64,000 nt of DNA, taken from Paenibacillus xylanexedens (GTDB taxonomy: Bacteria > Bacillota > Bacilli > Paenibacillales > Paenibacillaceae). The stretch spans positions 744,001 to 808,000 of the forward strand of contig NZ_VEIO01000001.1 in NCBI RefSeq assembly GCF_007680605.1, in the 5' to 3' direction. The notes beneath the pieces are model-generated. The model was not told the DNA's origin. It did not search any database and worked only from the letters and a program-made list of their open reading frames with translations. This document shows positions 39,820 to 48,349 of this stretch, piece by piece (position 1 is the first letter of the stretch; the number at the start of each line of letters is the position of its first letter). The position numbers were made by a program, and so were the translations under genes.

Positions 39820-40767
39820 CTAGAACCGCTCACTGAGTACATTGGAACCCGTTTGTAGCAGGGTAGGGAGATCGGTATCATTTGTAACGGTTAAGCGAGG
39901 TAAAACCATAGGTGAATCCCCAGGGTGAACGAATCCGGGTCTAACCGTGAATCCCATGCGATATCCATGCTGATGGAGTTTGTAAATCATTTGTTCACTG
40001 AAATATCCATAAGGGTAGGCGATATATGGCGTATCGATGCCGATATGTTTGATCTGTTCAATATCGTGATCCAGCAGGCTGGTATCCAGCGTAACGGGCA
40101 GATCGTCTCCACATACCATATATCCTTTGTGATGCAGGTTAAAGGTGTGGCTATTATACTCAAATACATCGCTTCCTGCGGCCATCTCTTGCTTGGAGAT
40201 ATCGCTTTTTTTACTAGGGTTAAAAGCAACTGGTGTGGACTGAATCCGGCTACCTATGACAAAAAGGGAAGCATGGAAATGATATTTTTTGAGTATGGGA
40301 TAAGCTAGCGTATAATTGTTTTGATATCCGTCATCAAAGGTAATGACAAATGATTTCTCGGGTAGCGAGATTTCACCGTTAACGTATTGTTCAAGCTGAG
40401 CCAGAGTAATGGTTCGGTATCCATTTTCGTATAAATATTTCATATTCTGCTCGAACACATCCAGGTCAATGATGGATTTATTCTTTGGCTCGTGATTGTC
40501 TACTTTTGGCGTAACGTAATGATACATGAGAACAGGCACTTTTGTAGCGGTGCCTTGTTTGATAACAAAGTTAGAGCGATCCAGCTTGGAATGCAATGAA
40601 AAGTCCGAGTGAGTTAATGTGAAGAATTTACGTTGTACGACATTCCAAGACGAGCAGGCCTTGTGGGATAACGCGTTGGTGGGATGATTCACAGCATAAG
40701 CGTATAAGGTAACGGTACATGTGAGCAAGGCAAGTGAGGCTAACAATAATTTTCTGATGTGTTTCAT
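39820..40767 (-). CDS. Secreted or membrane-anchored polysaccharide deacetylase
   Basis: NodB-family carbohydrate esterase (CE4) of 315 residues. It has an N-terminal signal or anchor (LLLASLALLTCTVTLYAYA), then PVLMYHYV, the first catalytic motif TFDDGYQNN with the metal Asp, and a second motif YNSHTFNLHH with the metal His residues. It probably removes acetyl groups from cell-wall or surface glycans; the substrate cannot be told. AGGAGAG precedes the ATG. It is a reverse-strand insertion between trmD and rplS, which are adjacent in B. subtilis. Confidence 0.88.
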   Translation of the reverse strand: MKHIRKLLLASLALLTCTVTLYAYAVNHPTNALSHKACSSWNVVQRKFFTLTHSDFSLHSKLDRSNFVIKQGTATKVPVLMYHYVTPKVDNHEPKNKSIIDLDVFEQNMKYLYENGYRTITLAQLEQYVNGEISLPEKSFVITFDDGYQNNYTLAYPILKKYHFHASLFVIGSRIQSTPVAFNPSKKSDISKQEMAAGSDVFEYNSHTFNLHHKGYMVCGDDLPVTLDTSLLDHDIEQIKHIGIDTPYIAYPYGYFSEQMIYKLHQHGYRMGFTVRPGFVHPGDSPMVLPRLTVTNDTDLPTLLQTGSNVLSERF

Positions 40768-41038
40768 GTCTCTCCTGGTTCTCCTTTAGCATTCATCTAT
40801 TTCTTAAAATTCGCTACGCTGCCCGTTAAATGAGCTTTTAAGTATATGATAGACGATCTTCTATGTCGGAAAGTTACATTATTTTATCCACGAGAGTGGT
40901 TGACTTTTTTAAAGGGGATCAAAAATTTTTACCTATCTTTACAAGAAGGGAGGAAGTGGATACGAGAACTTGCGGACTATGGCTGAAAAAAACACTTATG
41001 CTTGTAAGGTGATCCATTATAAAGTTGTTTATTTCTGC

Positions 41039-41067
41039 TTGTGTTTTTATATGCTGCGTGATACAAT
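41039..41067 (+). promoter_or_regulatory. Likely rplS promoter
   Basis: TTGTGT (41039-41044), 17-bp spacer, TACAAT (41062-41067), about 100 bp before rplS. It is needed because the reverse-strand deacetylase gene separates rplS from trmD. The rest of 40768-41038 shows no gene I can support. Confidence 0.55.
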
Positions 41068-41086
41068 AAGTCTGTTGTGTGGAATA

Positions 41087-41147
41087 CGGCGGTCCTCTAT
41101 GGATAATGAAAGAGACAAGGTGATCTCTGGAAGAAGTATGAACGCCT
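41087..41147 (+). promoter_or_regulatory. Possible L19 leader structure
   Basis: GGCG (41088-41091) can pair with CGCC (41143-41146), with an inner AGAGA/TCTCT hairpin, just before the rplS ribosome binding site. Bacillales have a known L19 leader RNA in this place. I compared position and general shape only, not its consensus. Confidence 0.35.
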
Positions 41148-41169
41148 GTACGGAAGGAGGGAGTCATAG

Positions 41170-41511
41170 ATGAATATCGTTCAAGCGATTACACAAGAAC
41201 AACTTCGCAAAGATATTCCGAGTTTTCGTCCTGGTGACACTTTGAAAGTGCACGTTAAGGTAATCGAGGGAACTCGTGAGCGTATCCAATTGTTCGAAGG
41301 TGTTGTGATTAAACGCCGTGGTGGTGGAATCAGTGAGACTTTTACAGTTCGTAAAATTTCTTACGGTGTAGGTGTGGAAAGAGCTTTCCCGCTTCATTCC
41401 CCTAAAATCGATAGAATCGAAGTGGCTCGCCGTGGTAAAGTGCGTCGTGCGAAGCTTTATTATCTTCGTGAACTACGCGGTAAAGCAGCGAGAATTAAAG
41501 AAATTCGTTAA
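41170..41511 (+). CDS. rplS: 50S ribosomal protein L19
   Basis: Ribosomal protein L19, 113 residues: [34 protein letters not shown] and the basic C-terminus [21 protein letters not shown] are diagnostic. GGAAGGAGGGAG precedes the ATG. It is flanked by its own likely promoter and a terminator. Confidence 0.97.
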   Translation: MNIVQAITQEQLRKDIPSFRPGDTLKVHVKVIEGTRERIQLFEGVVIKRRGGGISETFTVRKISYGVGVERAFPLHSPKIDRIEVARRGKVRRAKLYYLRELRGKAARIKEIR

Positions 41512-41527
41512 TATAACGGATACCGGG

Positions 41528-41558
41528 AAGGGCTTGGAGACAAGCCCTTTTCGTTTTT
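41528..41558 (+). terminator. Terminator after rplS
   Basis: AAGGGCTTG pairs with CAAGCCCTT around GAGA, then TTTTCGTTTTTG. Confidence 0.85.
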
Positions 41559-41815
41559 GTCCGGGAAAAGTTGAACCGGAGGTACACTTCCGAGTAAAAT
41601 GGTATGGCGGATATGCGGCGTAAAGTCCGGGAGGATTGTGACATCAGTTATCCAAGGCATTTGAATTGTGGTTCAATGTACGGTTGTAATGCTTGGCTTC
41701 AAGAATTACATAACTGAGTTGAATAATTTGTTTTCTCTAGTCTTATACAGGGAGGAAGCAAAAAGCTGAATGTATACTGCTATAATCATGTACTGTGAAG
41801 AGAGGAAGATCTTGA

Positions 41816-42436
41816 ATGGAACAAGAAGTTCAACAGGACCAGAGCTTACCTGCGGAAGAAAAAAATAATCGATCCAAAAAAGCGAAAAATGAAATTGTCG
41901 AGTGGCTGAAGGCCATTGTCATTGCACTCGTGCTGGTTATTCTGATCCGCTGGTTACTTTTTAAACCATTTGTGGTGGACGGGCCATCCATGCAACCGAA
42001 TTTCTCGACAGGAGAACGTGTCATTGTCAATGAGATACTGTATGATATCCGCGAGCCAAAACGTGGCGAAGTGATCGTCTTCCATGTACCTTCCGAAGGA
42101 CGGGATTTCATTAAACGTGTTATCGCAGTAGCGGGAGATACGGTTCAAGTTCAGGGAGACACCGTAACGGTAAATGGACAAAAGGTGAATGAGACCTACA
42201 TCCAGGGTGCTATTGATGCGGCTGAAGCGAGTGGTGGAACGTATAACGTGAAGGATTTCCCGAATGAACAATTCCCAGATGGTAAAGTGCCAGCGGGTCA
42301 TGTGTTTGTTATGGGGGATAATCGACCTAACAGTACAGATAGCCGAATGATCGGTTATGTGTCCCTGAAAGAGATTATTGGCCGTGCTGATGTTATTTTC
42401 TGGCCTATTGGAGAAATTAAGTGGATTAACCACTAA
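41816..42436 (+). CDS. lepB: Type I signal peptidase
   Basis: Membrane serine protease of 206 residues that cleaves Sec and Tat signal peptides. One N-terminal membrane segment (AIVIALVLVILIRWLLF) follows a charged tail. The catalytic Ser is in DGPSMQPNF, the general-base Lys in DFIKRVIAVAGD, and box E is GDNRPNSTDSR. The long N-terminal charged segment (QQDQSLPAEEKNNRSKKAK) is cytoplasmic. The gap 41559-41815 before it holds no clear feature. Confidence 0.95.
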   Translation: MEQEVQQDQSLPAEEKNNRSKKAKNEIVEWLKAIVIALVLVILIRWLLFKPFVVDGPSMQPNFSTGERVIVNEILYDIREPKRGEVIVFHVPSEGRDFIKRVIAVAGDTVQVQGDTVTVNGQKVNETYIQGAIDAAEASGGTYNVKDFPNEQFPDGKVPAGHVFVMGDNRPNSTDSRMIGYVSLKEIIGRADVIFWPIGEIKWINH

Positions 42437-42473
42437 AAAACTTAAAGTATGTACTAAATGAGGTGAAGACAAG

Positions 42474-43337
42474 GTGACGATACAATGGTTTCCAGGTCAT
42501 ATGACCCGAGCCAGACGCCAGATTCAGGACAAGTTGAAGCTCATTGACGTGGTCATCGAACTATTGGATGCCCGTCTGCCTGTCTCCAGCCGTAATCCGA
42601 TGATTGACGAGATTTTGATGGATAAACCCCGCATGATTTTGCTCAATAAGTCGGATTTGGCGGATGCCAAAGTGACGCAAGAGTGGATTGAGTATTTTAA
42701 AAAAGAAGGCATTACAGCGTTCCCTGTGGATGCTTCAACAGGTACAAATGTCAAAGATATTCCTGCTCAGGCAAGACTCCTTCTAAAGGAGAAGATTGAT
42801 CGTCAACTGGCAAAAGGCATTAATCCCCGAGCTGTTCGAGGCTTGATTGTCGGTATTCCTAACGTAGGTAAATCCACATTGATCAATCGTTTGGCTGGAC
42901 GGAGCATTGCTGCAACTGGAGATCGTCCAGGTGTAACCAAAGGCCAGCAATGGATAAAAGTAGGCAAGGAAATGGAACTGCTGGACACCCCAGGTATTCT
43001 GTGGCCGAAATTTGAAGATCAAAATGTGGGTTACCGACTTGCTGTGACGGGTGCGATCAAAGAAGAAATCCTGAATGCAGAGGATATCGCATTTTTCGGA
43101 ATCAGTTATCTAATGCGTTATTACTGGGACGCGCTGGAAGAGAGATATGGTCTTCAAGAGTTCTCCAGAGATGCGGACGATTCGGACAGTGTTATTGCCA
43201 TTATGGAGCAGGTCGGCCGAATCCGCGGTTGTGTCATCAGTGGTGGACGGATTGATCTGGAGAAGGCATCACGAGCGTTTCTGAGGGAATTAAGAGCGGG
43301 CAAGATGGGGCGTTTCTCCATGGAAGCTCCTTACTAA
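42474..43337 (+). CDS. rbgA: Ribosome assembly GTPase RbgA (YlqF)
   Basis: Circularly permuted GTPase of 287 residues needed for late 50S assembly. The G4 motif (LNKSDLAD) comes before G1 (GIPNVGKSTLINRLAG) and G3 (DTPGILWPK), the mark of the YlqF/YawG family. It begins MTIQWFPGHMTRARRQIQDKL. GTG 42474 is preceded by AATGAGGTGAAG. The usual neighbour rnhB follows. Confidence 0.96.
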   Translation: MTIQWFPGHMTRARRQIQDKLKLIDVVIELLDARLPVSSRNPMIDEILMDKPRMILLNKSDLADAKVTQEWIEYFKKEGITAFPVDASTGTNVKDIPAQARLLLKEKIDRQLAKGINPRAVRGLIVGIPNVGKSTLINRLAGRSIAATGDRPGVTKGQQWIKVGKEMELLDTPGILWPKFEDQNVGYRLAVTGAIKEEILNAEDIAFFGISYLMRYYWDALEERYGLQEFSRDADDSDSVIAIMEQVGRIRGCVISGGRIDLEKASRAFLRELRAGKMGRFSMEAPY

Positions 43338-43369
43338 ACGAAAATATCCTTACAAGAGCCGAAAGAAGC

Positions 43370-43404
43370 GGCCGTTACCGGATTACCGGGAACGGCCTTT
43401 TTGT
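43370..43404 (+). terminator. Terminator after rbgA
   Basis: GGCCGTT-a-CCGG pairs with CCGG-g-AACGGCC around ATTA, then TTTTT. Confidence 0.85.
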
Positions 43405-43750
43405 GTTTTAAGGCTACAGGGGATATAAAACTGGCATGAGTATGGTAAAAAAATGAAGTGAAGTGTGCTTAATGGAATTGTTTGTTCTGTATAGGAGGTG
43501 TCCTGAAATCATGCTATGATAAATGATGTTGAAAATTTGCAGAACATCAGTTTGTATGTATTCAATTTAACGTCATGACAACCGATAAATGAAGACATCA
43601 GGATATTTTTTTAAATCATACTTTTAACACGAAACATTGTGCAGGAATACGATTAATCAGAACAAATATGCGATAGCCTACGTCTAATTAATTATATACA
43701 TTACATGGGATTACACAGTTACATGAAACATGGGTGAGGAGATGAACAGA
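43405..43750 (+). other. Intergenic region before rnhB, no gene seen
   Basis: No supported coding region here. TGCTATGAT near 43513-43521 could be an extended -10 promoter giving rnhB a leader of about 220 nt. A stray AGGAGGTG near 43493-43500 is followed only by a three-codon frame. Confidence 0.35.
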
Positions 43751-44455
43751 ATGACAGCAAACCATGAAATGCCGGAGCTTGCATTGCCAGAACTGCAACG
43801 CAAACCGAAGAAAAAGAAAAAAGAAACTAGCGAACCTCGGGATCTGTTGGTGTATGAGCGGGAGTATTGGGGGAGCGGCTTTGAATATATCGCAGGAATT
43901 GATGAAGTGGGACGAGGGTGTTTGTTTGGGGATGTGGTTGCGGCGGCCGTGATCTTGCCTCAAGGACTTATTTTGGAAGGGGTCAATGATTCTAAAAAGT
44001 TGTCAGAAAAGAAACGTGATACGTTATATGACATCATTATGGAGAACGCGCTGGCTGTAGGTGTAGGATATGCAGATGCGGAAACGATTGATCGTCTGAA
44101 TATTAAACAAGCCGCCAGACTGGCGATGAAACGTGCGGTAGAGGCACTTGATCTAACACCTCATTACATGCTGGTGGACGCGGAAAAGGTGGATTTGAAT
44201 ATACCGCAGTTGTCTATTATTAAAGGGGATGCAAATAGCCAATCGATCGCAGCGGCTTCTATTGTGGCCAAGGTAACGAGAGATCGGCTGTGCAAGGAAG
44301 AATGGGATACGTTATACCCGGAATATGGTCTGCCCGTACATAAAGGCTATGCAACTCAATTTCATCGGGAACAGATTATGGCACTCGGCGCAACACCGAT
44401 GCATCGGCGGAGCTTTCTCGGGAATTTATTAGGTGAGCAGCATACGTTGTTTTAA
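43751..44455 (+). CDS. rnhB: Ribonuclease HII
   Basis: Removes ribonucleotides from RNA-DNA hybrids and misincorporated sites. It has 234 residues from the chosen start. Signatures are IAGIDEVGRGCLFGDVVAAAVIL, LVDAEKVDL and IAAASIVAKVTRDR with the acidic catalytic residues. The N-terminal basic extension (RKPKKKKKE) is longer than usual. GAGGAG (43736-43741) is 9 nt before ATG 43751 but overlaps or touches the in-frame ATGs at 43730 and 43742. Confidence 0.93.
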   Translation: MTANHEMPELALPELQRKPKKKKKETSEPRDLLVYEREYWGSGFEYIAGIDEVGRGCLFGDVVAAAVILPQGLILEGVNDSKKLSEKKRDTLYDIIMENALAVGVGYADAETIDRLNIKQAARLAMKRAVEALDLTPHYMLVDAEKVDLNIPQLSIIKGDANSQSIAAASIVAKVTRDRLCKEEWDTLYPEYGLPVHKGYATQFHREQIMALGATPMHRRSFLGNLLGEQHTLF

Positions 44456-44486
44456 TTGAAAGGGAACGGAAAGGAGGCAGAACGAG

Positions 44487-46595
44487 TTGAATATCAGCTC
44501 CATGATTCGTGGTTTAATGGGGGACAGTAAGCCCGGAAACGCCAAGCCGCTCGAATTAAAAGAAGGTCAGGTCGTTCGTGGATCTGTCGTCAGTGTATCG
44601 GATGATGGTGGAGAGGCTGTGCTCCAGATTCAAGGGGTGCAGGTGCGTGCTAAACTGGAGACACCGCTCCGTCCGGGTGAGACGACGCTTCTGCAGGTTC
44701 AACCTCCGGGTGAGAACGGTATAACGGTAATGAAACCTGTTGCTGGCTCGCTTGCAGAGCTACCGCAGGCTTCACTGAATAACTTGTTGCAAGAGGTAGG
44801 TTTGGGGGATACCAAAGAAAACCGGGAGTTGTTACTTGCTATGCAACGCAGTGGGTTGCCGCTGACCAAGGATAACGTAGCCATGGTGCAAAACATGATG
44901 GTAGCCAAACCTGCACTGGTACCTGTGGAGGAATGGGTACAGGCGGCGGGCATTGCTTTTCAGCGGGGCTTGCCTGTTACGGCAGAAACGGTGAAAGGTT
45001 TACATCAGACCGTATTTGGACCTCCTTTGCATCAGTTGTTAAGTGGTCTTGCGGATCAACTGGAGTCATTTTTGTCTCAAACGGTGGCAGGTAAGCCGTT
45101 CCCTGGCGGCGAAGTAGCAGGCTTGAAAGCGGTGGCGTCCACAGGACAGGCCGGAGCTTCTGGAGCCTTGACTAATGTTGCTGTTCAGCCAGAAGAGGGA
45201 GCACCCGTGGTAAATGTGAGCAGGCCAGGAGTTGGAATACCCGTAGCCTCTCCTGTAGCGTCACAGCCGAATCAGGTTCAGACCACTCCAGCGGTGGGTG
45301 CAGGATTGACTACAGATGTTGTTGAAAGTGCGGCATCAGACCAGGGGCAACAGGCTAAAGTTAACGTGCCGTCGAATGCAAGCCAGGCGAATGGTGGACA
45401 AACAGGAGCTGAGGCTGTTGCGAAGAGTGTTGCCAGCCAAGCGGAAACGGCTGGCAAAGGTAATGCAGGTATTCCGGCGGGCACCGGAATACCTGGGGAA
45501 GGCTCGCCGCGAGCTACGGAAGCGGGCCAAGTTGCGAGCCGCCCGGGTACACCTGGGGCGGCGGAAGCGGCGGCTGGCCGTGCAAGTGCGGGCCAGCCGG
45601 AAGTTGCGGCCGTGCGTGCAGACGGCCGCGCAGACACGCCTGCTGCTGCGGCGACACCGTCCGCAGCAGGGCAGGCCGCGCCAACAGCGCCTACGCCAGC
45701 ACAGCTGGCGCCAAAGCTGCTGGCGCTGCTGGACGCGCTGCGCAACGCGTCCACTGCCGCACCGGCACAGCCGGGTGCGGCAGCACAAGCCGCCCCTGCT
45801 GCGCAACAGGGCGGCCAAGCGGCTGCGGCTGCCGCAGGCTCGCCGCAGCCCTTGCCAGCCGGCGCTGATGCGCAGCCGGCTGGCGGTGTTGCCGCCGCTC
45901 CCGCAGGTGCGGCGGCAGCGCACGCGCCCGTCACCCACGGGGGAGACCCGTGGGTGGGGCGCGTGCTGAAGCTGCTCGGTGCGGAGCACGAGCAGCAGGC
46001 CGTTCACGGCGCGGCGATGCAGCCGCGCGTGGGTGAGGCAGCGAGTCCGGCTAACACGGACTCGCTTAAGGGTCTGCTGCTGCAGTTAGCCAGCAGCGAC
46101 AGTGCCCCGGCGGCGCTGAAAGATGCCGCCAATCAAGCCATACAATACCTGACGGGTCAGCAGCTATTGCTTACAACCGATCGCGGTGCAGCGTTTGCGC
46201 AAATGCACTGGTTTATCCCCATCACGGGTCCGGACGGTGAACAGACGGCCTCTGTGCAGATTCAATCACGCCGCGGTCCGCGCGGGGAATTGGATGCCTC
46301 GAATTGCCGTTTGCTGTTTGACTTGGATATGAGAAGTTTGGGGCATACCCTCGTTGATGTACATGTGGTCAATAACATTGTCAGTTTGCGTGTCCTTAAT
46401 GACCGGGAAGAAATGGGAGCGCTTTTGGAGAGTGGACGTGAAGTGATCCATCAATCGCTGGACAAGCTTGGATATCAGCTGTTGACCTTCCGGGCAGAAC
46501 CTTGGCCGGCAGGGCAGGAGCCGGGGATGGAGCGTAAGATAACTGCTGCAGATTATAGCCCTGAGCGATACAAAGGGGTGGATTTCAAGGTATGA
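44487..46595 (+). CDS. ylqG: YlqG-like protein with FliK-type C-terminal domain
   Basis: Protein of 702 residues. The first 200 or so residues are a folded region (LKEGQVVRGSVVSVSDDGGEAVLQIQGVQVRAKLETPLRPGETTLLQVQ is cut here to its role: an OB-like strand region). Residues 220-500 are low complexity, rich in Ala, Gly, Pro and Gln, and very GC-rich in DNA (about 45500-46050), so probably disordered. The last 130 residues (MHWFIPIT to LLTFRAEPWP) resemble the hook-length control domain of FliK. It matches ylqG of B. subtilis by position and by the ylqH partner after it. Its function is not established. TTG 44487 follows AAAGGAGG. Confidence 0.75.
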   Translation: MNISSMIRGLMGDSKPGNAKPLELKEGQVVRGSVVSVSDDGGEAVLQIQGVQVRAKLETPLRPGETTLLQVQPPGENGITVMKPVAGSLAELPQASLNNLLQEVGLGDTKENRELLLAMQRSGLPLTKDNVAMVQNMMVAKPALVPVEEWVQAAGIAFQRGLPVTAETVKGLHQTVFGPPLHQLLSGLADQLESFLSQTVAGKPFPGGEVAGLKAVASTGQAGASGALTNVAVQPEEGAPVVNVSRPGVGIPVASPVASQPNQVQTTPAVGAGLTTDVVESAASDQGQQAKVNVPSNASQANGGQTGAEAVAKSVASQAETAGKGNAGIPAGTGIPGEGSPRATEAGQVASRPGTPGAAEAAAGRASAGQPEVAAVRADGRADTPAAAATPSAAGQAAPTAPTPAQLAPKLLALLDALRNASTAAPAQPGAAAQAAPAAQQGGQAAAAAAGSPQPLPAGADAQPAGGVAAAPAGAAAAHAPVTHGGDPWVGRVLKLLGAEHEQQAVHGAAMQPRVGEAASPANTDSLKGLLLQLASSDSAPAALKDAANQAIQYLTGQQLLLTTDRGAAFAQMHWFIPITGPDGEQTASVQIQSRRGPRGELDASNCRLLFDLDMRSLGHTLVDVHVVNNIVSLRVLNDREEMGALLESGREVIHQSLDKLGYQLLTFRAEPWPAGQEPGMERKITAADYSPERYKGVDFKV

Positions 46596-46903
46596 AAGAG
46601 GAATCGGCACAGCCGGACCTGTTATCGAAAAAAGCAGTTGCACTAAAATATGTCCCGGGAGAAAGTGAAGCACCTGTTGTTGTAGCCAAAGGCCGTGGCA
46701 AAGTAGCGGAAGCCATTCTGGACAAAGCCAAGGAAAACGGCGTTCCCGTACAGGAGGACGCAGCTTTAGTTGAAGTGCTCTCCAAGCTTGATCTGGATGA
46801 ACAGATTCCGACAGAATTGTATCAGTTGGTAGCAGAGGTGCTTACCTATGTTTATCGAGCCGATCGGCTTGCCTCGGGCCGAAGTGATAACGAATCATGG
46901 TAG
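46592..46903 (+). CDS. ylqH: FlhB C-terminal-domain-like protein (YlqH)
   Basis: Protein of 103 residues resembling the cytoplasmic tail of the flagellar export component FlhB: SKKAVALKYVPG, APVVVAKGRGKVAEAILDKAKENGVPV and the ending LDLDEQIPTELYQLVAEVLTYVY. It lacks the membrane part and the NPTH autocleavage site. It overlaps ylqG by 4 bp (ATGA). Stand-alone proteins of this kind are found next to FliK-like proteins, so the pair may act in export switching, by analogy only. Confidence 0.85.
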   Translation: MKEESAQPDLLSKKAVALKYVPGESEAPVVVAKGRGKVAEAILDKAKENGVPVQEDAALVEVLSKLDLDEQIPTELYQLVAEVLTYVYRADRLASGRSDNESW

Positions 46904-47295
46904 AACAGGGATCTGGCCAGCAAGCTAGTGGCAAGTTGACCCGTCAGCAAAAGGGAAAGCTAGGCGAAGAGGAAGCTTGCCGCTGGTTAGTGAAACAGGG
47001 TTATTCTATCCTGCAGCGAAACTGGCGTTGTCGTAGCGGAGAAGTCGATATTATTGCAGCACGGGAAGAGTTGTTGATTTTTGTTGAGGTGCGAAGCCGA
47101 AGTTTCAATTCAGGATTCGGAACTCCACAAGAGTCTGTCGATCAGCGCAAAATGCAACAGGTTCGTTCGACGGCGGCGGTTTATCTGCAAATGAACGGAG
47201 AATATACTCGTCAGATTCGATTTGATGTCATAGCGGTGATGATGAACCATTTTGGGGACATCATGTCCATAAATCATATAGAAAATGCATTTTAA
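46897..47295 (+). CDS. YraN/UPF0102 family endonuclease-like protein
   Basis: Protein of 132 residues with a restriction-endonuclease-like fold. GKLGEEEACRWLVKQGYSILQRNWRCRSGEVDIIA and LIFVEVRSRS carry the E...D...ExK-type residues, with the final Lys replaced by Arg. The family is widespread and its role is unsettled. It overlaps ylqH by 7 bp and ends the rnhB-ylqG-ylqH operon. Confidence 0.88.
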   Translation: MVEQGSGQQASGKLTRQQKGKLGEEEACRWLVKQGYSILQRNWRCRSGEVDIIAAREELLIFVEVRSRSFNSGFGTPQESVDQRKMQQVRSTAAVYLQMNGEYTRQIRFDVIAVMMNHFGDIMSINHIENAF

Positions 47296-47318
47296 GCTTG
47301 AAGTTGGTTGATAAAATG

Positions 47319-47362
47319 GATGAACTTTTAGACAAGTATGCTGTCTATAGTTCATCTTTTTC
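47319..47362 (+). terminator. Terminator after yraN
   Basis: GATGAACT pairs with AGTTCATC, inner AGACA with TGTCT, followed by TTTTTCT. Confidence 0.75.
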
Positions 47363-47472
47363 TATTTGATCCGGAACTCTCATATCTGCCATCCTTTGAA
47401 TCTGGCTAACATAGAGGTGTATAATAAAAATTGCAACCTGTTGTGTACCATTAGGAGAGGGGGGCATGACCC

Positions 47473-48024
47473 ATGAGTAAAACGACGAAGACAATCAACG
47501 AAGTCCGCCATGCGATCGAGAATCGCCGCACCGTCAAAAAATTCAAGAAAGATCCTGTTCCAACGGAGCAAATCATCGATTTGCTGGATACAGCCGTTTG
47601 GGCACCTAACCATAAATTGCGTGAGCCGTGGAGATTTGTGTTGTTCAATGGCAAAGGACGCAAAAAGCTCGCAGAGGCCATTGAAGCCGAGATGGGTGAG
47701 GATAACAAGTTTTCGGGGAGTGTGCAACAGGTGCCTGCTATTTTGCTGGTTGTGCTGGAGGAAGACCCGAGACAAGCGATCTGGGATGAGGATTTTGCCG
47801 CAGTCAGCACCATGGTTCAGAACTTTATGCTTGCAGCATGGAGCGAAAATATAGGCACATTTTGGGTGACCAAACCATTTTTATATGCACCTAAATTTCG
47901 GAAGCCACTAGGTATCAAGGCGGGAGAAAAAATTATTGGAATGATCTATATGGGATACCCCGATGTCATCCCATCAGCGAAAGAGCGTACACCTGCCAAG
48001 GAGAAGCTAACGTTATTTGAATAA
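47473..48024 (+). CDS. Nitroreductase family protein
   Basis: FMN-dependent oxidoreductase of 183 residues. IENRRTVKKFKKDPVP is the FMN-phosphate binding start, WAPNHKLREPWRFVLF the next conserved segment, and GMIYMGYPD the C-terminal motif. It reduces nitro compounds, quinones or related substrates with NAD(P)H; the natural substrate is unknown. AGGAGAGGGGG is upstream. It stands alone with a terminator. Confidence 0.88.
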   Translation: MSKTTKTINEVRHAIENRRTVKKFKKDPVPTEQIIDLLDTAVWAPNHKLREPWRFVLFNGKGRKKLAEAIEAEMGEDNKFSGSVQQVPAILLVVLEEDPRQAIWDEDFAAVSTMVQNFMLAAWSENIGTFWVTKPFLYAPKFRKPLGIKAGEKIIGMIYMGYPDVIPSAKERTPAKEKLTLFE

Positions 48025-48034
48025 AAGAACTTCA

Positions 48035-48259
48035 TTCGAGACCACATGCATGTGGTCTTTTTTTGCAATAGAGATCGGGATAACGTCTGAATGCCGGGCA
48101 ATCAAGCGGATCAGTTATTTCGGAATAGTGTGACAAGTTCGCTTTTTTCATCATTGCTTCAAATCGATTTCCAAACTCTTTAATTGTTAACATTAAATCT
48201 ACATCCGAGTAAGCGTCCGAGGGTTGTTCAACACGACTCCCGACTCCTTTTGAATGTGC
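48035..48259 (-). pseudogene. Remnant of a nucleotidyltransferase-domain gene
   Basis: On the reverse strand a frame of 75 codons has no plausible start, opens right after a TAA (48260-48262), and encodes GVGSRVEQPSDAYSDVDLML near its beginning. That fits the nucleotidyltransferase palm signature GS-x9-11-DxD (aspartates at 48203-48205 and 48197-48199) of aminoglycoside-adenylyltransferase-like proteins. It continues with coding-like sequence (TIKEFGNRFEAMMKK, DPLDCPAFRRYPD) and ends in the nitroreductase terminator. Only the first part of a domain is present, so I read it as a decayed gene. The exact family is uncertain. Confidence 0.5.
48039..48064 (+). terminator. Terminator after the nitroreductase gene
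   Basis: AGACCACA pairs with TGTGGTCT around TGCA, then seven T. Confidence 0.85.
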
Positions 48260-48349
48260 TTATAATGCCAACCAGGCCGTATAGGTACTCTTCATTAACA
48301 TGTAAGCAGAGTTCAAATACGGCCTTTGCTTAGCATCTGAATATTAGTA

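Noticed and set aside
45278..46007. Long open frames on both strands inside ylqG
   Set aside because: They arise from the GC-rich repeat-like centre of ylqG and encode only Arg/Ala/Cys-rich low-complexity sequence.
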